Shown here in pieces: positions 1 to 13,148 of a stretch of 64,000 nt of DNA; within the stretch, counting starts at the first letter, position 1, and each line of letters opens with the position of its first letter. The DNA lies in the NCBI GenBank assembly GCA_014607495.2, contig CP053156.1, positions 15,126,015-15,190,014 of the forward strand, read 5' to 3'. The notes beneath the pieces were generated by a model. It had not been told where the DNA came from, searched no databases, and worked only from the letters and a program-made list of their open reading frames with translations. Source of the stretch: Carposina sasakii. Taxonomy: Eukaryota; Arthropoda; Insecta; Lepidoptera; Carposinidae. A program made the translations under genes and the position numbers.

Positions 1-817
1 AGGGGGTCATTTCTTGAATATTTTTGAGCCGAAACGCAACCACTAACGAACCGTTAACGAAACGCGATGCGAAGCAATATACACTTACCGCTTGAATATT
101 GATGTTTGTTTCCGAAGGATATATTATCTATGTATGCATCGGTCGCGAGTATGACAGAATAAAAACAAACCTTATCTGTCTCGTGGGACTAGGTTAATGT
201 GTTGTTAAGTGTGTGAATATTTATTTATTTATTTTATTTAATTATTGCTTTGTTCTGAGCGTCTACAACGGTTCCGTTTCGGCTTCGTTGCGACTCGAGA
301 CTTTTCGAGAATTGGCCCCCTGAGCATACCCAGAATAATGAAATAAAGGCAGGAAGATGATGATGACAGGTGTGACAGGTGTAATTTGTATGCTGATGAG
401 AATTTAAAATGTCTAGATTTATCAGTGCACTTTATCAGGGTTATCATTAGTAATATATGTCCCGTTGAGAAAGGGCCCTAAACATAAATATAACACAACT
501 TCCACAACTCATACTACAGTTTGTGTTCGAGTAAAACTTATTTTTATTGGATCCCAAAACAACTAATGGAAGAGAACTTCAACTTTATATTGCTTTGTGG
601 ATTTATTTTACAGCTTTAAAATTTGTGAGAGTATTTTTAACGGCAGTTTTATAGCTAAAAGAAAAATATTCGGATCAAAATTATGGCTTATTGGCAGATT
701 CTCACTTTGCATATAAAATATCAACCCTCTTCTTCTTCATTGAATACATTATCTATTCAAATTAACTTTCTTTCTCCACAAGCTTGGCCTAACTAATAAA
801 GTAGTTTGCACTTAGTA
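1..817. other. AT-rich intergenic sequence without a recognisable gene
   Basis: I see no coding exon, RNA gene or intact mobile element here. Open frames are short and have no family motif. Confidence 0.5.
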
Positions 818-895
818 CTACGAGAGCCCCTCGTAGCGGTGTTACGCCGTAGCCGTGCTACGCCGTAGTCGTGCTACGTCATAGGAGTACGGCAT
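818..895. repeat. GC-rich inverted repeat, left arm (partner near 7017-7092)
   Basis: The arm opens with a small hairpin (CTACGAG, loop, CTCGTAG) and continues with reiterated CGTAG/CTACG motifs. The reverse complement of nearly the whole stretch recurs at 7017-7092. The pair may be the ends of one 6.3-kb element or two separate copies of a short palindromic repeat. No target duplication was found. Confidence 0.5.
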
Positions 896-1596
896 TAACT
901 TTGTGTTTATAAATTCATAACTTTTCCTTTTATCAACGAGTTAAGGAAATCCTTTAATATTAAATATAAATATATTATTTATTTTAAATATACATATCAT
1001 AAAAATAACACATCAGTATCCTAAATAGTTATAAATGTACCCTACAAAGTGAATATCAATATGCGTATTAGTATAGTAACAGCGATTCACTTGTATTATT
1101 ACCTAGGTCGTGATTTTTTGTATGTCTGGGATAGTACGGACATATAAATGACATTTTAATTACCCTGTCTATGAGTCTGGTCCGGTACGCCGGACACGGT
1201 AAGCCGCGTTGCTCTAAGATCTGGTCGCATGATCTTAAAGGCAAGAAATAAAAAAGACCTAAAAACTTACATTTTACGAGAATAAAAGTAAAGCTTTATT
1301 TAATAAATTTTAAATTTAAATCGCTTTCTTGAAAGACTATTGTTTAAAAGTTTAAACTAATTTCGAGTTTGAAAACTTGTGTTCACTTAAATAATACTCG
1401 TTAGGAAAGAATAACCCCGAGGTTTAACGTAAATTACTAAAACCCGTGCCGAGGAGGATGTCTTTAATGATCTTCATTAAGGTTTATGTGAAATTATGTT
1501 TAAGTGTCAGCAGATTGGGTTATGTCTGTGTTAACACATTAACCTATATTCTCTCTCACACCAAGATCCTTGATATCTTAAGCTGATAAGCAGCTG
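896..1596. other. AT-rich intergenic sequence, nothing recognised
   Basis: No protein family, RNA gene or clear repeat was recognised in this stretch. Confidence 0.45.
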
Positions 1597-1597
1597 T

Positions 1598-2079
1598 ATA
1601 CAGGGTGTGGGTGACAGCCAGGCAAATACTGAAATGCTGAAACAAGTACCATTGTGTCGAGTTATAAGACAGTGTTATAACTCGCAGGAAATATATTTTT
1701 GATTTGATTATCAGTAACCTTGGTTCTCCTCGCCAGTTGTATCGGGTGATCCTGTGACTAATTAAATGGGTTTATTAGTTATTGTGTGACACATTCCTGT
1801 TTTTTGGATCGCTTAAGACTCTATTAGGGTTGAACAGTTATTTGAACCTTTTAAGGGCAATTTTATTTTTTTAATCATCTTTTGGTTCAAATTTTATTTT
1901 TAAGTCATTATTGTAAGGCCTAATTAAAAGAACTAAACTATTTTTTTCCTGAAAATATGAGAAAAATATCGGTATTTTTTTGAATTTTCCTGCAAACATT
2001 TGCAGTGTTTTCCGCCTCAGAATCATAGTCTGAAGTCGTGGTATCAATATTTGCCTGGCTGTCACAAACACCCTGTATA
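1598..2079. mobile_element. MITE with TACAGGGTGT terminal inverted repeats
   Basis: The left end (1598-1629) and right end (2046-2079) are inverted copies about 31 bp long with two mismatches, starting TACAGGGTGT and including GACAGCCAGGCAAATA. A TA dinucleotide flanks the ends, as in Tc1/mariner-type insertions. No transposase is present, so it is non-autonomous. Similar termini occur near 7108-7140, 39655-39690 and 47960, so it is a small family. Confidence 0.6.
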
Positions 2080-2420
2080 CATACATACAAACATATATAT
2101 ATACATATAGACACCAAAATAGAAATAGGGGTATCAAGAACTGCAGGATCATAAAGGATTAGTCTACAACCACGTTTAGTATAGCGAGGTCAATATTTTT
2201 GATATTACAAAACTGATAAATACTTGGGTCAGACAGATTTATATATAGGACTGACCACGATCAATTCCTAAAACATATATCTTACGACATGCACGGAAGG
2301 AGATGAGCCGATATTCTATCTAAATCATTTATTATTTTATCTATTTCGTCTGTGCTAAGCCTATTTATAAATATACATACATACAAACATACATATATAA
2401 ATATAGACACCAAAATAGAA
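2080..2420. repeat. Copies of a dispersed ~220-bp repeat
   Basis: The stretch reading AACTGCAGGATCATAAAGG and then CCACGTTTAGTATAGCGAGG matches copies near 11420, 12720, 14910, 17465, 33160 and 35860. A short motif (TAGACACCAAAATAGAAATAG) occurs twice, near 2107 and 2403. No coding capacity is visible. Confidence 0.45.
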
Positions 2421-2567
2421 ATAGATCCAATCATTTTATATGATATTTATTAATATTTTATCAAAATCATTAGAGCCATTTGTATTTTACACAAGTACGG
2501 GTATACGCAAGTAAACCAATGATAACGACACAATTAACCGTGATGATCATAAATCTCACTCGTGTCA

Positions 2568-2695
2568 CAGCGTGACGTATGCATGTGACGTCAGCGTGAG
2601 GAACGCGCGGGATCAGCAGATATTAGACTACGCTGAGCTGACAGATCCGGAGGAGGCTAAATTAAATGAGATCTTCACAAGGATATATTTTACAA
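2568..2695 (+). other. Possible isolated exon of unknown gene
   Basis: An open frame runs from an AG acceptor-like site (CACAG before 2568) with plausible protein composition (residues such as RDQQILDYAELTDPEEAKLNEIF), followed by a possible GT donor near 2695. No partner exon or family was recognised. It may be chance or a gene relic. Confidence 0.2.
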
Positions 2696-2763
2696 GTATC
2701 TGTTTCTTGGAAGTTTATCCACATGGAAGGAATTCCCAAAAAAGACGTTATAAACAATACTAA

Positions 2764-4600
2764 ACGTCCGTTTGTTAACTTATTGTAATTGTCAAACTGA
2801 CAGAGGTAATTAATAAAAAAAATAGCACTGAGTAATGAGCCTTTAATTATATTTTTTTTTTTTTATATGACTAGACAAACATTTGACCGCCATCGTGTCT
2901 GAGTTAAGCAAGATGCGGCCTTAAGGTGGTATATGAAATACCTTTATATAAGGTAATACGAGTGTAATGCTCTGTGATTTGGAGTCAGAGTGTCTTTCTA
3001 ATCGAGCCAAGGAAACTTGATACCCAGATGTTATGTCTAGAATTATAAATAGAAAAGTTTCTGTGTATTTATTTTTAATATTATTGCAGATTTTGGGCAA
3101 TTACCTTTGTTACTATTATACACAAATGCTACTGAACAGCTTTTGATGAAATTTAATTTAGCAAATAGGCTAAGACGTACGGTAACGCGAGTCATAAGCT
3201 CCTTAAATATGAAAGTGACTTTAAGTCAAATTTACTGCGATTTTAGTTATACAATAGACCTCAATAAATCTGTGAAAATCTGAGTTTCCGCGGATATAAG
3301 CTGCGAGTTTTAAAACATCCTTTATTATGCTAATGGCTGCCGAGGAGAGGATAGATAACAGACTGCAATATTTCACAATAAACTATGTCGACGGCTAGTG
3401 TCTGCGAAGAATGGAACTCATCCGTTAAGACTTCAATATAGGTAGTTCTTTGCCTACTACCCTAGATGGATATATTTTTTTTATTAAACTACTTGTTTAT
3501 ACTCTACCTAACCTATACTACTAATATTTAATGTTTATGAGAATTTAAAAAAGTTTTATCTTGTGCTTTACTAGAATATATATCTCCTTTAGCTTAACAT
3601 ACCCTTTCTGTTACAGATCCCACTATGTAAGTCACTAGAATATCTATGTAGGTTTTAAGATGTAAAAGCTAATTGTGTTTTAAAAGTTTTGAAACATAGC
3701 AATGGCTTATATATTTATAGAAGATATATAAATAGTATGAAAGGAACCTAAAAAATTTCAGTGACAGTTTATGAAGTAGTGCCTAAACAACTCAGCATTA
3801 AAAATAAACATGTGATTTCCTGAGTAGTGGGCTGTTTAGACTTTTAGCTTAACATACCTCTGTTAGTATCTATGTTTTTGATGTAAAGGCTTAAAAGTAG
3901 TTAAAATATAAATGGCGTATATAATAGAAGATATAAAATATATTAAAGTGACAGTTGAAGTTGCTAGCTTATAGCCTGAGAGATCCCCTCAGTTCCTTAG
4001 TCGACCATAATAATATAATCAAGTGAAGCTCCGCACCAAGCTCTAAATATAAAATCTCAATAATAAAACAATATACATACATGGAAGTGGATTTATATCT
4101 ACAATAATATGTAAGTACCTATACGTATCATGTAATAATATTCTTTATACCTGCTAACATTCCACCAAGCGATTAGTAAAAGAAAAAAATCGGTTCAGTG
4201 GTTTTAGTATGAAAGCCGGTCAGATGGACAGATAGACAGAGTTACTTTTATATTTATAATATTTATTATATTATTAGTATGGAAGGAGTTATAATCCTTA
4301 TTATAGCTATATGTTGAAGTGAACATTATCATGACATGGCCCAAATGATGTTGACCACATCATTATTATGAATTAAAAATCGTGTTGATACTAACCTAAC
4401 GGAGAATTTAATAAAATTACCATTAAAATGATATAGCCATCACTTAGATAACGTTTTGCTGCTTCGCATGCATATCGTGTTGTGTCATATGGAGTGTGCT
4501 AAGAGGGTAATGCGGCTTGTTTCGCTATCCAATGCTTGTAACAAGGGTACCTCCAGTGAAGTGTGAGACACGTGACAGGCGCCACCCGTGACAACGACAT
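2764..4600. other. AT-rich intergenic sequence with decayed repeats
   Basis: No gene was recognised. Two loosely similar segments (about 3590-3770 and 3845-3960) share TAGCTTAACATACC, a GATGTAAA motif and an AGAAGATATA motif, so they look like an old duplication. Another decayed dispersed-repeat end (TAGCCTGAGAGA...TTCCTTAGTCGAC) lies near 3970-4005. Confidence 0.35.
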
Positions 4601-4689
4601 ACGTGTAGAGACAACTACACTCCAGCCTACAGAGGAAAATATACTACACCCGTATCAAGAGCAATAACTTTAACTTGAGTAATGATTTT

Positions 4690-6203
4690 CATTCCATCTG
4701 CCTTGCCTTCGCCGGCCGGGCAAATTACAAAGGCGACATGCAAGGTCTTTGTTGCCCCCTTGTCGCTCCGTGCGTGCGGCCGTTTCACCATAGATAATAA
4801 TAATAAGCCCGCTTGTAGCTGTTATCCCACACAATATTAAAGTTCTCTAAAAAGGAGGTAGCGTTCCCACGGACCTAAAGTGCTCCCGGGGGAAGACCCT
4901 GTTCCTCATCTCCGGCGCCGGAGTGAGATCTGACGAGGAACATTCCCCCGCCTCTGCCTTGCCTTCGTCGGCCGGGCAGAGTGGAGTCGCGAGAGCTATG
5001 ACAGCTCGAGGGTGGACGTGCCCGTCCGTAAGTGGCGAGTTGGCTTCGGTTTAAAGTCCAGGGACACCTCTCCACCCTAGCCGCTCACCAAATGTTGCCC
5101 CCTTTGTCGCTCCGTGCGTGCGGCCGTTTCAGGGGGCCCATGAAATGAGTTGGCGAATCACCGCCTGCCACCTAACAATTATGAGACTTGGTTGTAATGG
5201 CAGGCGTCTGTTAGTCTCCTTCAATAGCCCGATTTTCCAACCCCACCCAAAATTCAGCCCCATAGCCCATGACCTTGTTTCCCATCGCATGACAGAGCTC
5301 TGCACTCCAATAGTCTTGCACATGGCGGAGACCATCGCCGGGTGTATCATATTGTGCGTTCGGCGATGGTATCCGTCATGTGTATCCAACACCATATTAA
5401 AGTTCTCTTAAAAGGGCCTCTACATCTTGGCTACGGCCCGATGCACGCCTCTCAAAGGACCGGGACTCTGTAGTCCCGAGAATTTCAAAAGAGATAATAA
5501 TAATAATAATAAGCCCGCAGGGCAGCTTGTGGCGAGCTGTTGGGAGGTAGCGTTCCCACGGACCTGAAGTACTCCCGGGGGAAGACCCTGTTCCTCATCT
5601 CCGGCGCCGGAGTGAGATCTGACGAGGAACAGTTCCCCCGCCTCTGCCTTGCCTTCGCCGGCCGGGCAGAGTGGAGTCGCGAGAGCTATGACAGCTCGAG
5701 GGTGGACGTGCCCGTCAGTAAGTGGCAAGTTGGCTTCGGTTTAAAGTCCAGGGGCACCCCTCCACCCTAGCCACTCACCAAATGTTGCCCCCTTTGTCGC
5801 TCCGTGCATGCAGCCGTTTCAGGGGGCCCATGAAATGAGTCGGCGAGTCACCGCCTGCCACCAAACAATGATGAGACTTGGTTGTAATGGCAGGCGTCTG
5901 TTTGTCTCCTTCAATAGCCCAGTTACCCAACCCCACCCAATATTCAGCCTCATAGCCCATGACCTTTGTTTCCATCGCATGACATAGATCTGCACTCCAA
6001 TAGTCTTGCACATGGCGGGGACCATCGCCGGGTGTATCATATTGTGCGGTCGGCGATGGTAGCCGCCATGTGTATCCCACACCATATTAAAGTTCTCTAA
6101 AAAGGGCCTCTACATCTTGGCCACGGCCCGATGCACGCCTCTCAAAGGACCGGAACTCTGTAGTCCCGAGAATTTAAACAGAGATACAATAATAATAATA
6201 ATC
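4690..6203 (+). mobile_element. Head-to-tail tandem of retroelement 3' ends with (TAA)n tails
   Basis: Two consecutive ~695-bp units (about 4808-5512 and 5513-6203), highly similar to each other, follow a partial unit. Each junction is an AAT/TAA microsatellite (4796-4807, 5492-5512, 6186-6203). A (TAA)n tail is characteristic of I-clade non-LTR retrotransposons, so these are probably 3' ends of such an element on the plus strand. Open frames inside lack reverse transcriptase motifs. The first unit is chimeric near 4821-4858, where about 38 bp homologous to 6073-6106 sits directly before the segment that begins GGTAGCGTTCCCACGG. Confidence 0.55.
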
Positions 6204-6724
6204 GATAGATTAATCTATACATACCTACCTATATAGTCCAAGTAATCAAAATGTATCTGTCTGTTAGTTTGCTCCGGCAAATCTCTGAAACGGCGGCTGG
6301 TCTGAATTGTCACTGGCAGATAACTTACGTATAAAGAATAACTTAGGAATTACTTTTTACCAAATAACAGGAATTTTTAAAGTTGATGCAGATATTTAAT
6401 ATCGCACTGCGAGTGATTTTATGTCATCGTGAATTAGAAAAACTTATCGAATCCAATATTTTAACAAGTTCTATCAGACTAAAGAGCGCAGTTTCGAACG
6501 ATAACATCAAGTTTATATTGTGTGCTGCCAGAGTAAACTGCAGTAAGGAGTGCGGAGAAAGGAGGTGCAATCTTGGCTGATAATGGTTCGGAAAACCGGG
6601 TGAAATACTCGAATAATACGTACATTGTTGTATACAGCTACTAGTATAGTACATATTATGTTTAGATGGCTTTTACCTTAGCTGAAGATCCTCAAGTTCC
6701 AGATCCTGGTAGCGATGTAGGATT

Positions 6725-6834
6725 TTAGGGATTTTAGTATCGGACAAGTTTTATCATCATCATCGTATATGTATTTAGGGATTTTAGTATCGGACAAGTT
6801 TTATCATCATCATCGTATATGTATACACTATTCT
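6725..6834. repeat. 60-bp tandem duplication
   Basis: About 50 bp beginning TTAGGGATTTTAGTATCGG and ending in a TCATCATCATCG run occurs at 6725-6774 and again at 6785-6834, exactly 60 bp apart, with essentially no differences. Confidence 0.8.
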
Positions 6835-7016
6835 TAATGAACACATTTTTGGTAACTCGTAAATAAATGGGTTTGAGAATTTCTTATAAACACAGGCTGC
6901 CTCTAGACTATGCAACGTTGATACACGTTTCCATAAATACTTGACCATTGACAATTGATATCATGGACCAATTAATGTGATATAGCACACAGTATAGATA
7001 GCACATCTCTAATAGA

Positions 7017-7092
7017 AAGGCGTAGCACGACTACGGCACGACTACGGCGTAGCATGACTACGGCGTGACACCGCTACGAGGGGCTCTCGTAA
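7017..7092. repeat. GC-rich inverted repeat, right arm (partner 818-895)
   Basis: This is close to the reverse complement of 818-895, with CGTAGCACGACTACGG motifs ending in CTACGAGGGGCTCTCGTA. The intervening 6.1 kb has no transposase, so a single long element is uncertain. Confidence 0.5.
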
Positions 7093-7140
7093 TTCTTACT
7101 AAGTTCAGTATTTGCCTGGCTATCAAATTACACCCTATTA

Positions 7141-9654
7141 TAATAAAAGAACATGATCACAGATTGGAGGACACAATATGAGGAGACTCGAAGGGAAAAC
7201 GTATGGTTATGAAAGTTTAAAAACACCGCAGGTTTACTCCTCCAACCCATCCCAACAAAGGCAAGCATTGCATCGCCTAACTTTTTACATAACGAACATG
7301 TTTACATGCTAATATTAGTAGAACCATAATAAGGTCGCATCCCCAATGTAATCCCGCAGAGCCTCCATCCCCAGTAATAAGCAATTAGCGGGCTTGCGGG
7401 ATTCCGGAAACAAGGGCGACTGCTAAACCTATTTTAGTTCAATTTTCTTGGCTAATTTAGATATTTTTATGAGTTTAATAATACTGAAAGCTCTTAAAAA
7501 TTAATCTCGTTTATGAAATTTAATATTAGACTATAAATATCATCATCATTTTAGCCATGAGACGTCCACTGCTGAAAATAGGCTAAACAAACATTACAGA
7601 GGGCAACTTTTGTAGCTTTTCACTTTGTACTTGTTCGCGTTAACGTAAAGCAGACAGCCAATCACAGTGTGGCGTAATGACGTGATGTACTTACTAAAAG
7701 TGAGAACAACGACACGACGTGATAGGTTAAAGTATACGTTATCGAGTTTGAAGTGGAAATTCACATTAAACACTCGCACAGACCTCAAAATGACGCTGCA
7801 ACTAAATAAATTCCTCTTTTATTATCTGTAGAGACACTCCCGATTGGATTGTTCCATCGGATATCGGCTGTTTTATTTGCTAACTTGCAACCGAATTTAC
7901 TTTGTAGTAACTGTACTGGGATTCTTAAGTCGCACTTAATTCATTGACTTTAAAATTGTTAGGCATGTTGTTATTAAATACCTAGTTGCATTGTTTACTT
8001 TAAGGTGATATTTAAATACATACACACGCTCGCACACACATACACGCAAAAACACACTCTCTCTCTCTCTTTCTCACAAAACCTTTGATTATTGTTATTA
8101 CACCTAATTAGTATCAAAAATGTTTGAAATTTTTCCTAATCCAGTACCAATTTAATAACCTATGTACCATTAATTTTAATATTTTTATTAATTTATTTTT
8201 TTCACTTCTACTTAGAGTTGCAATCTCAAACTTTGAAAACCAGGATTCGAAGAAGAAAATACCAGGACATTTCGATTAAAACCGTTTCGTGACAATACGA
8301 TTGGAGGGAGTTAGTGGCGTGCGAGTTTCAAAACATAGGTCTTTAACACATTTCAGGCTTTCTAGAGGTGTCGCTAACGCTTATTTGCCCGATGTCGGCA
8401 CACTTAGAAAATGATCCGACAGCGAATGTGTCAGGATTTCAAAAACCATAAAGATACTTTGTACCCAATGTAGCACGCAATAAAGAATTTGAACCAGGAT
8501 GATGCTTAAAAAGGACAGCCTAGGACACCTCAAAATGCAGGACATGTCCTGGGAAAACAGGACGGTTGGCAACCCTACTTCTAATACCTTGGTTTTGTGT
8601 ATAAAACTGTAGAATCAATAGAAGAGCCTGGTTTCTGCGATACAGGGAATCCTAGTATGGAAACCAAGGCACCCCATTAATGTATGCTTATGTGTTTTGT
8701 TCAATAAATAAATAAATTATAAAAAATATTATTATATATTATAATAAGCGCTTGACCTCACGTTGTTAACCCTATGGTATGGTCTCCGTACTGTAAGAAA
8801 ACGTGGACGCTTGTACATGACACAACAAAGATAACCTACCATAGTGATCCATACAATACTGTCGGCAGTATAGCAGGCCTACTATAAGGACGGCGAATTA
8901 GCCATATATTGATGGCGAAACGTGTGTGAAAAAGAGACCTATGGGTTTCAAACGGCCTAATGCCTAATGTTCAAGATTCACTTGTTTTCATAAAGTATTT
9001 AGAATCCTGAGTTAACAAAAGAAACACAATCAGTGGGTAAATATTTATCTTGGTGAGATTTATCGTCATTTACATTAAGTGCCTTTCTGAAGATACAATT
9101 TATTTACTTTGGAGATTATGTGGTTGGTAGCGTGTTTGAAACCTAAGTGCTAATACAAATACTTACTTATACTGAAGATCTGTATGTTCTGGAAATATGT
9201 ATTTAAGAGTTTTATTGTTGCAGAGAGAGGCCTATTCTATCCGTATGACTAGCATTTACTCGGTTAGTTATTTATATTAAAAATATTTTGTAAGAAAACT
9301 TTACATGGATAGAAGTAGACGCGGGGAACACCTAGTACATCTACAACAAATAAGTCTGCGTAATATTGTGTGTTGACTTTAATTTATTAAAGTCAGCACA
9401 CAATATATAGCCCTGCTCCGACCTCTGTCATCTATTAACAAACAATTCCGCACTCAGCTCGCAACTAATCAGTACACCAATCCTACTATTTTATTTCAAC
9501 TGAACCGCGCTGTCCAAAATATGTGAAGAATATGCATTTTAAAGCTGAACTAACAGACGCTCCTCCGCGTTAACTATTGAACGTATGTGTTATTCGTATA
9601 AGTATTTATGTGACTGTTTAGTTTCATCAAAATCCATTCATATTCTCATAAATA
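7141..9654. other. Intergenic sequence; microsatellite near 8020-8080
   Basis: No gene was recognised. A mixed CA and CT microsatellite occupies about 8022-8080. A short LINE-tail fragment (ATCATCATCATTTTAGCC...GTCCACTGCTGAAAATAGG) lies at 7540-7585. Confidence 0.4.
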
Positions 9655-9880
9655 CATTCTTACTAATATTATAAATGCGAAAGTTTGTAAGTATGAATGG
9701 ATGGATGGATGTTACTCTTTCACATAAAAACGGCTGGAGCGATTTTAATAAAATTTGGTATGGAGTTAGCCGAAACTCTAGATTAACACATAGACTACTT
9801 TGTATCCCAGATAATTTCGACTTTTTGGTTTTATCTGCAATCCGCGCGGACGAAGTCGCGGGCGTCCAGTAGTTTATAAT
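9655..9880 (+). repeat. Lepidopteran dispersed repeat (TACTAATATTATAAATGCG type)
   Basis: It starts ACTAATATTATAAATGCGAAAG and ends GCGCGGACGAAGTCGCGGGC, the conserved ends of an interspersed element common in moth genomes. Related copies occur near 15945-16130, 31680-31800 and 46895-47115. The overlapping 65-aa open frame is part of this repeat, not a gene. Confidence 0.6.
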
Positions 9881-10759
9881 AAGGATAGGACAATAAAATT
9901 CAACTTCAATTTATTATGGTTTCGTACAATTCAGGGTAAGAAATAAAGTAAAGAATTGGGGGACAAAGCCACTATACCGTGTCTGTACTATACGTCCACT
10001 TAACGAAGGTTATCCTCGCATTATCTTTACCCCTATTCTTCCTTAGACAATAGAGCCAGAACATAGAGCCACTTTCGTTTGGAGATAATTGTTAAAACTA
10101 TACAACTATCCTATAAAAACAAAATGTCTTTTAAATAAGGAGTTTTTGCTTATCATGTCACCCTCAACTAATGCCCTTGTTTTCGCAGCCAAATATACGT
10201 ATAAACGTAAAATAGCTCCGCCTTGTAAGTTATACATTAAGATTTTCTAAGTTGTTACAAAGTACAGTACTAGACAAACTACATAATAAAATTAACAACA
10301 TTTAACTTGATTATCAACACATTTACGACAATTTATTAATTTATTTCTCACACACTCACAATCTTATGATCATACAATACGAGGACAAGTCTAATAAGCA
10401 TCCTAGAGCCGCGTGGAATTAATTTAAAAATAACCTCAGATTTAAACATTATAATATCTCACTGTGATGTTAATATACTAACAAGGAAACTTATAAAGCC
10501 AGCAAGAGTCGTTACCAGTGGAAGGAGGTTGGGAAACTCCAGGCACATGTCTCACGCTCGTGGGCCCTTACGGGGCCATCAATCTCACGCTAGTTGGCGG
10601 TGAAACTCTACTACTTCTGTTTATTATTCTCAAAATGTAGGTAATGTAGCTAGATTAGTGTGTTACATCACGTCTAGCTACACTAAGTAGCCGGTGAAGT
10701 GTAAATGTAAAATTATCAATAAAATTGTATTAGGCGTTACAATTCGGAAGTTCAAACAT

Positions 10760-11067
10760 TCACTATGGGTGCGCCCACGATGAAGTAATGTGTTGGGTTT
10801 TAGAGGTTCATAATAATTAGTGGTTTACTAATTTACTAATTTCTATAATCCTGAGGATGCCACGGTTGTTGGCGAAACATATGTAGATTATTTATCTAGT
10901 TTTTGATTTCGGAATAGTGAAATGTATTGTCTTGAATGCTAGGTGCTCGGGTCTGGTTTCTCGTGGCGATTGTAGTTAGTGCAAGTGCCTGTTTTCGCAG
11001 TTATGAGTTATCAGATCCGAGGGTCAGTGGAGGGTGTAGGGCCCGGTGGTGGGCGCACCCATAGTGA
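10760..11067. mobile_element. 308-bp MITE with 19-bp perfect inverted termini
   Basis: TCACTATGGGTGCGCCCAC at 10760-10778 is exactly reverse-complemented at 11049-11067. The interior has no coding capacity. Superfamily is unclear because no convincing target duplication was found. Confidence 0.6.
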
Positions 11068-12240
11068 TTGTAAAATTATCAATTTATCTAAATAGGGCCT
11101 TACTAAATAAGGTAATTTTCTATGCTGCTCTGGGAGTGAAAAAAACGTATAATACTACAGGTGCTTCTCTTCCAGGGCATACTGTACAAGTCAGTAGAGG
11201 GACAAGAGGGTCTTGGTGTTTTGTAGGCGATGGGCTGACCACCTGTCACTACTAACCGAACTTGTATATCTCAACTATACCCTCAAAATTGGTCAGAAGT
11301 GGCACCCTGTGGTCCTATCGGCCTTTAGTGCTCTGCCTACCCCGTAAGTGATAAAGGCGTGATTATTATGTATGTTAATAAAGTTACACAAATATATGTA
11401 CCTATATACGGCTATGTTGCTAAAATGGGGTAGCCAGAAATGCAGGATCATAAAGGAGATCACACAGCCACGTTTAGCATTACGAGGACTATGTACGTGA
11501 AATAACTATACACTGACTGTACCTTTTGGTAACTATTATAATCACTTGCCCTTAACCATACCACTGCTAGGCATTTCCCTATCCCATAACACGTCATTGG
11601 CAACAGTCTACCATCTGTCCTTTCTAAAAAAATACCTAATTGAAAATCCGATATGCTTTCGTGAACACACAAACAGAAAGAGACGTCACTTATAATTATC
11701 CGAAGACAAAACGCTTGATACAAGTGGGCCTGAATGTTATACAGCGAGTTAGCAACATGTTTGCAACTTAACACGTAACTACAGTCCGCCACAACACGTG
11801 CCTCGCGAGCTAAACTAATATCACCTGGGAAACTACTTGTACTCTAGTTCCGGATCCCGCGGACGTCCCACGAGACCGTAATGAAGTGTAAGACGATAAG
11901 CTAAGCCTTTGTGTATTCAGCTTCGGATAAAGAAAAAACACGTTTCATTACCCCCCTGTATTGGTAATTAATGTCTTGACAGATGTAGGTAAACTGTGTT
12001 TTCATTAATTAGAAACAAGTAGCTATATTGATAGCTACCTAGGTCAGTAGGAACTCTTTTACTTCAAACTAGCAGACCTCCGCGACTTTACCCGCAGAAA
12101 AGCCCATGCATTATCCTGATGTACCTATGTATCTATACTGTAAGCTACATAACTACCAAGTCGCATAAAAACTCCGTAGCAAACATACATTCAATTATTA
12201 GTAAGATCTTATACATACATAGGTCATCGTCGTCGTCGTC
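11068..12240. other. Intergenic sequence with a dispersed-repeat copy
   Basis: A copy of the ~220-bp dispersed repeat (GGGGTAGCCAGAAATGCAGG...CCACGTTTAGCAT) lies at about 11415-11490. The open frames here have no recognisable motif. Confidence 0.35.
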
Positions 12241-12241
12241 A

Positions 12242-12700
12242 GCCTATTGCAGTCCACTGCTAGACGTAGGCCTCCCCCAGTGAACGCCACATGGCTCGAT
12301 CTCCCGTTTTTGCCATCCAGTCACTACCAGCCGTCCTCTTTAAGTCATCGGTCCATCTGGCCGGAGGGCGCCCAACGCTACGCTTGCCGGGGCGCGGTCT
12401 CCATTCGAGAACCCGTTTACTCCATCGTCCATCGGTTCTACGACAGATGTGGCCGGCCCACTGCCACTTCAGTCTACTACATTTCGAGACTATGTCTGTC
12501 ACTTTGGTCTTCTGCCGGATAATCTCGTTTCGGAGTTTGTCCATTAGCGAGATCCCGAGCATTAACCTTTCCATAGCTCTCTGAGTGACATGCAATCGGT
12601 GAGCCAGCCCCACCGTTAGATTCCACGTCTCGGCTCCGTAAGTCATGGCTGGTAGAACGTACTGATCGAACGCCTTGGTCTTGACATACCTATACATAGG
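12242..12700 (-). mobile_element. RTE-type LINE, 3' end of ORF (truncated)
   Basis: The minus-strand frame 12260-12769 encodes the C-terminal part of an endonuclease-reverse transcriptase of the RTE type. Recognisable landmarks in order are FDQYVLPAMTYGAETW, HRLHVTQRAMERLMLGISL, KWQWAGHICRRTDGRWSKRV and GKRSVGRPPARWTDDLKR. The catalytic FADD region and endonuclease are missing, so this is a 5'-truncated dead copy. The element's 3' tail is the CATCGTCGTCGTCAGCC region near 12225-12250. Confidence 0.75.
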
Positions 12701-13148
12701 TACATTACATAAATACACACAGCTGTGTTCCCGGAATGGAGTAGCCAGAACTGCAGATCCTACAGTCACATTTCATAAATAGTAAAATATTATGCCGGAT
12801 TAAAGTAACAAACTGTTTAGGGTGATAATATATAATCCAATCATAGTAAATAGCCCAGTCATACAAGTAGCCGTAATAATTCTCGAAATAACAACAATAA
12901 AAAATAGGTACATACAGTGATACGCAATAAAGAGCAAATGATCGTAATCTCTTGACCTTTTTCGCGAATGTCTAAATCAAGTATTTTACTCTAGCTAGAC
13001 GAAAGGGCCTCCAACAAGGCGACAATAAATAGGCCCAGTAAAGACTAATGGTCACTATTTATTGCGGGCCGCGACTGCCCGAACCCGCGCTAACTTCTTA
13101 ACGGAAATAAATTGTTGGAACAATCGCAAAGCAATGCGTAGTACCGAC

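Noticed and set aside
4875..6085. Several 88-102-codon ORFs
   Set aside because: They recur in each unit of the tandem retroelement ends, overlap on both strands and have no family motif.
12247..12584. Plus-strand ORFs of 91-97 codons
   Set aside because: They are shadows of the RTE LINE fragment coded on the minus strand.
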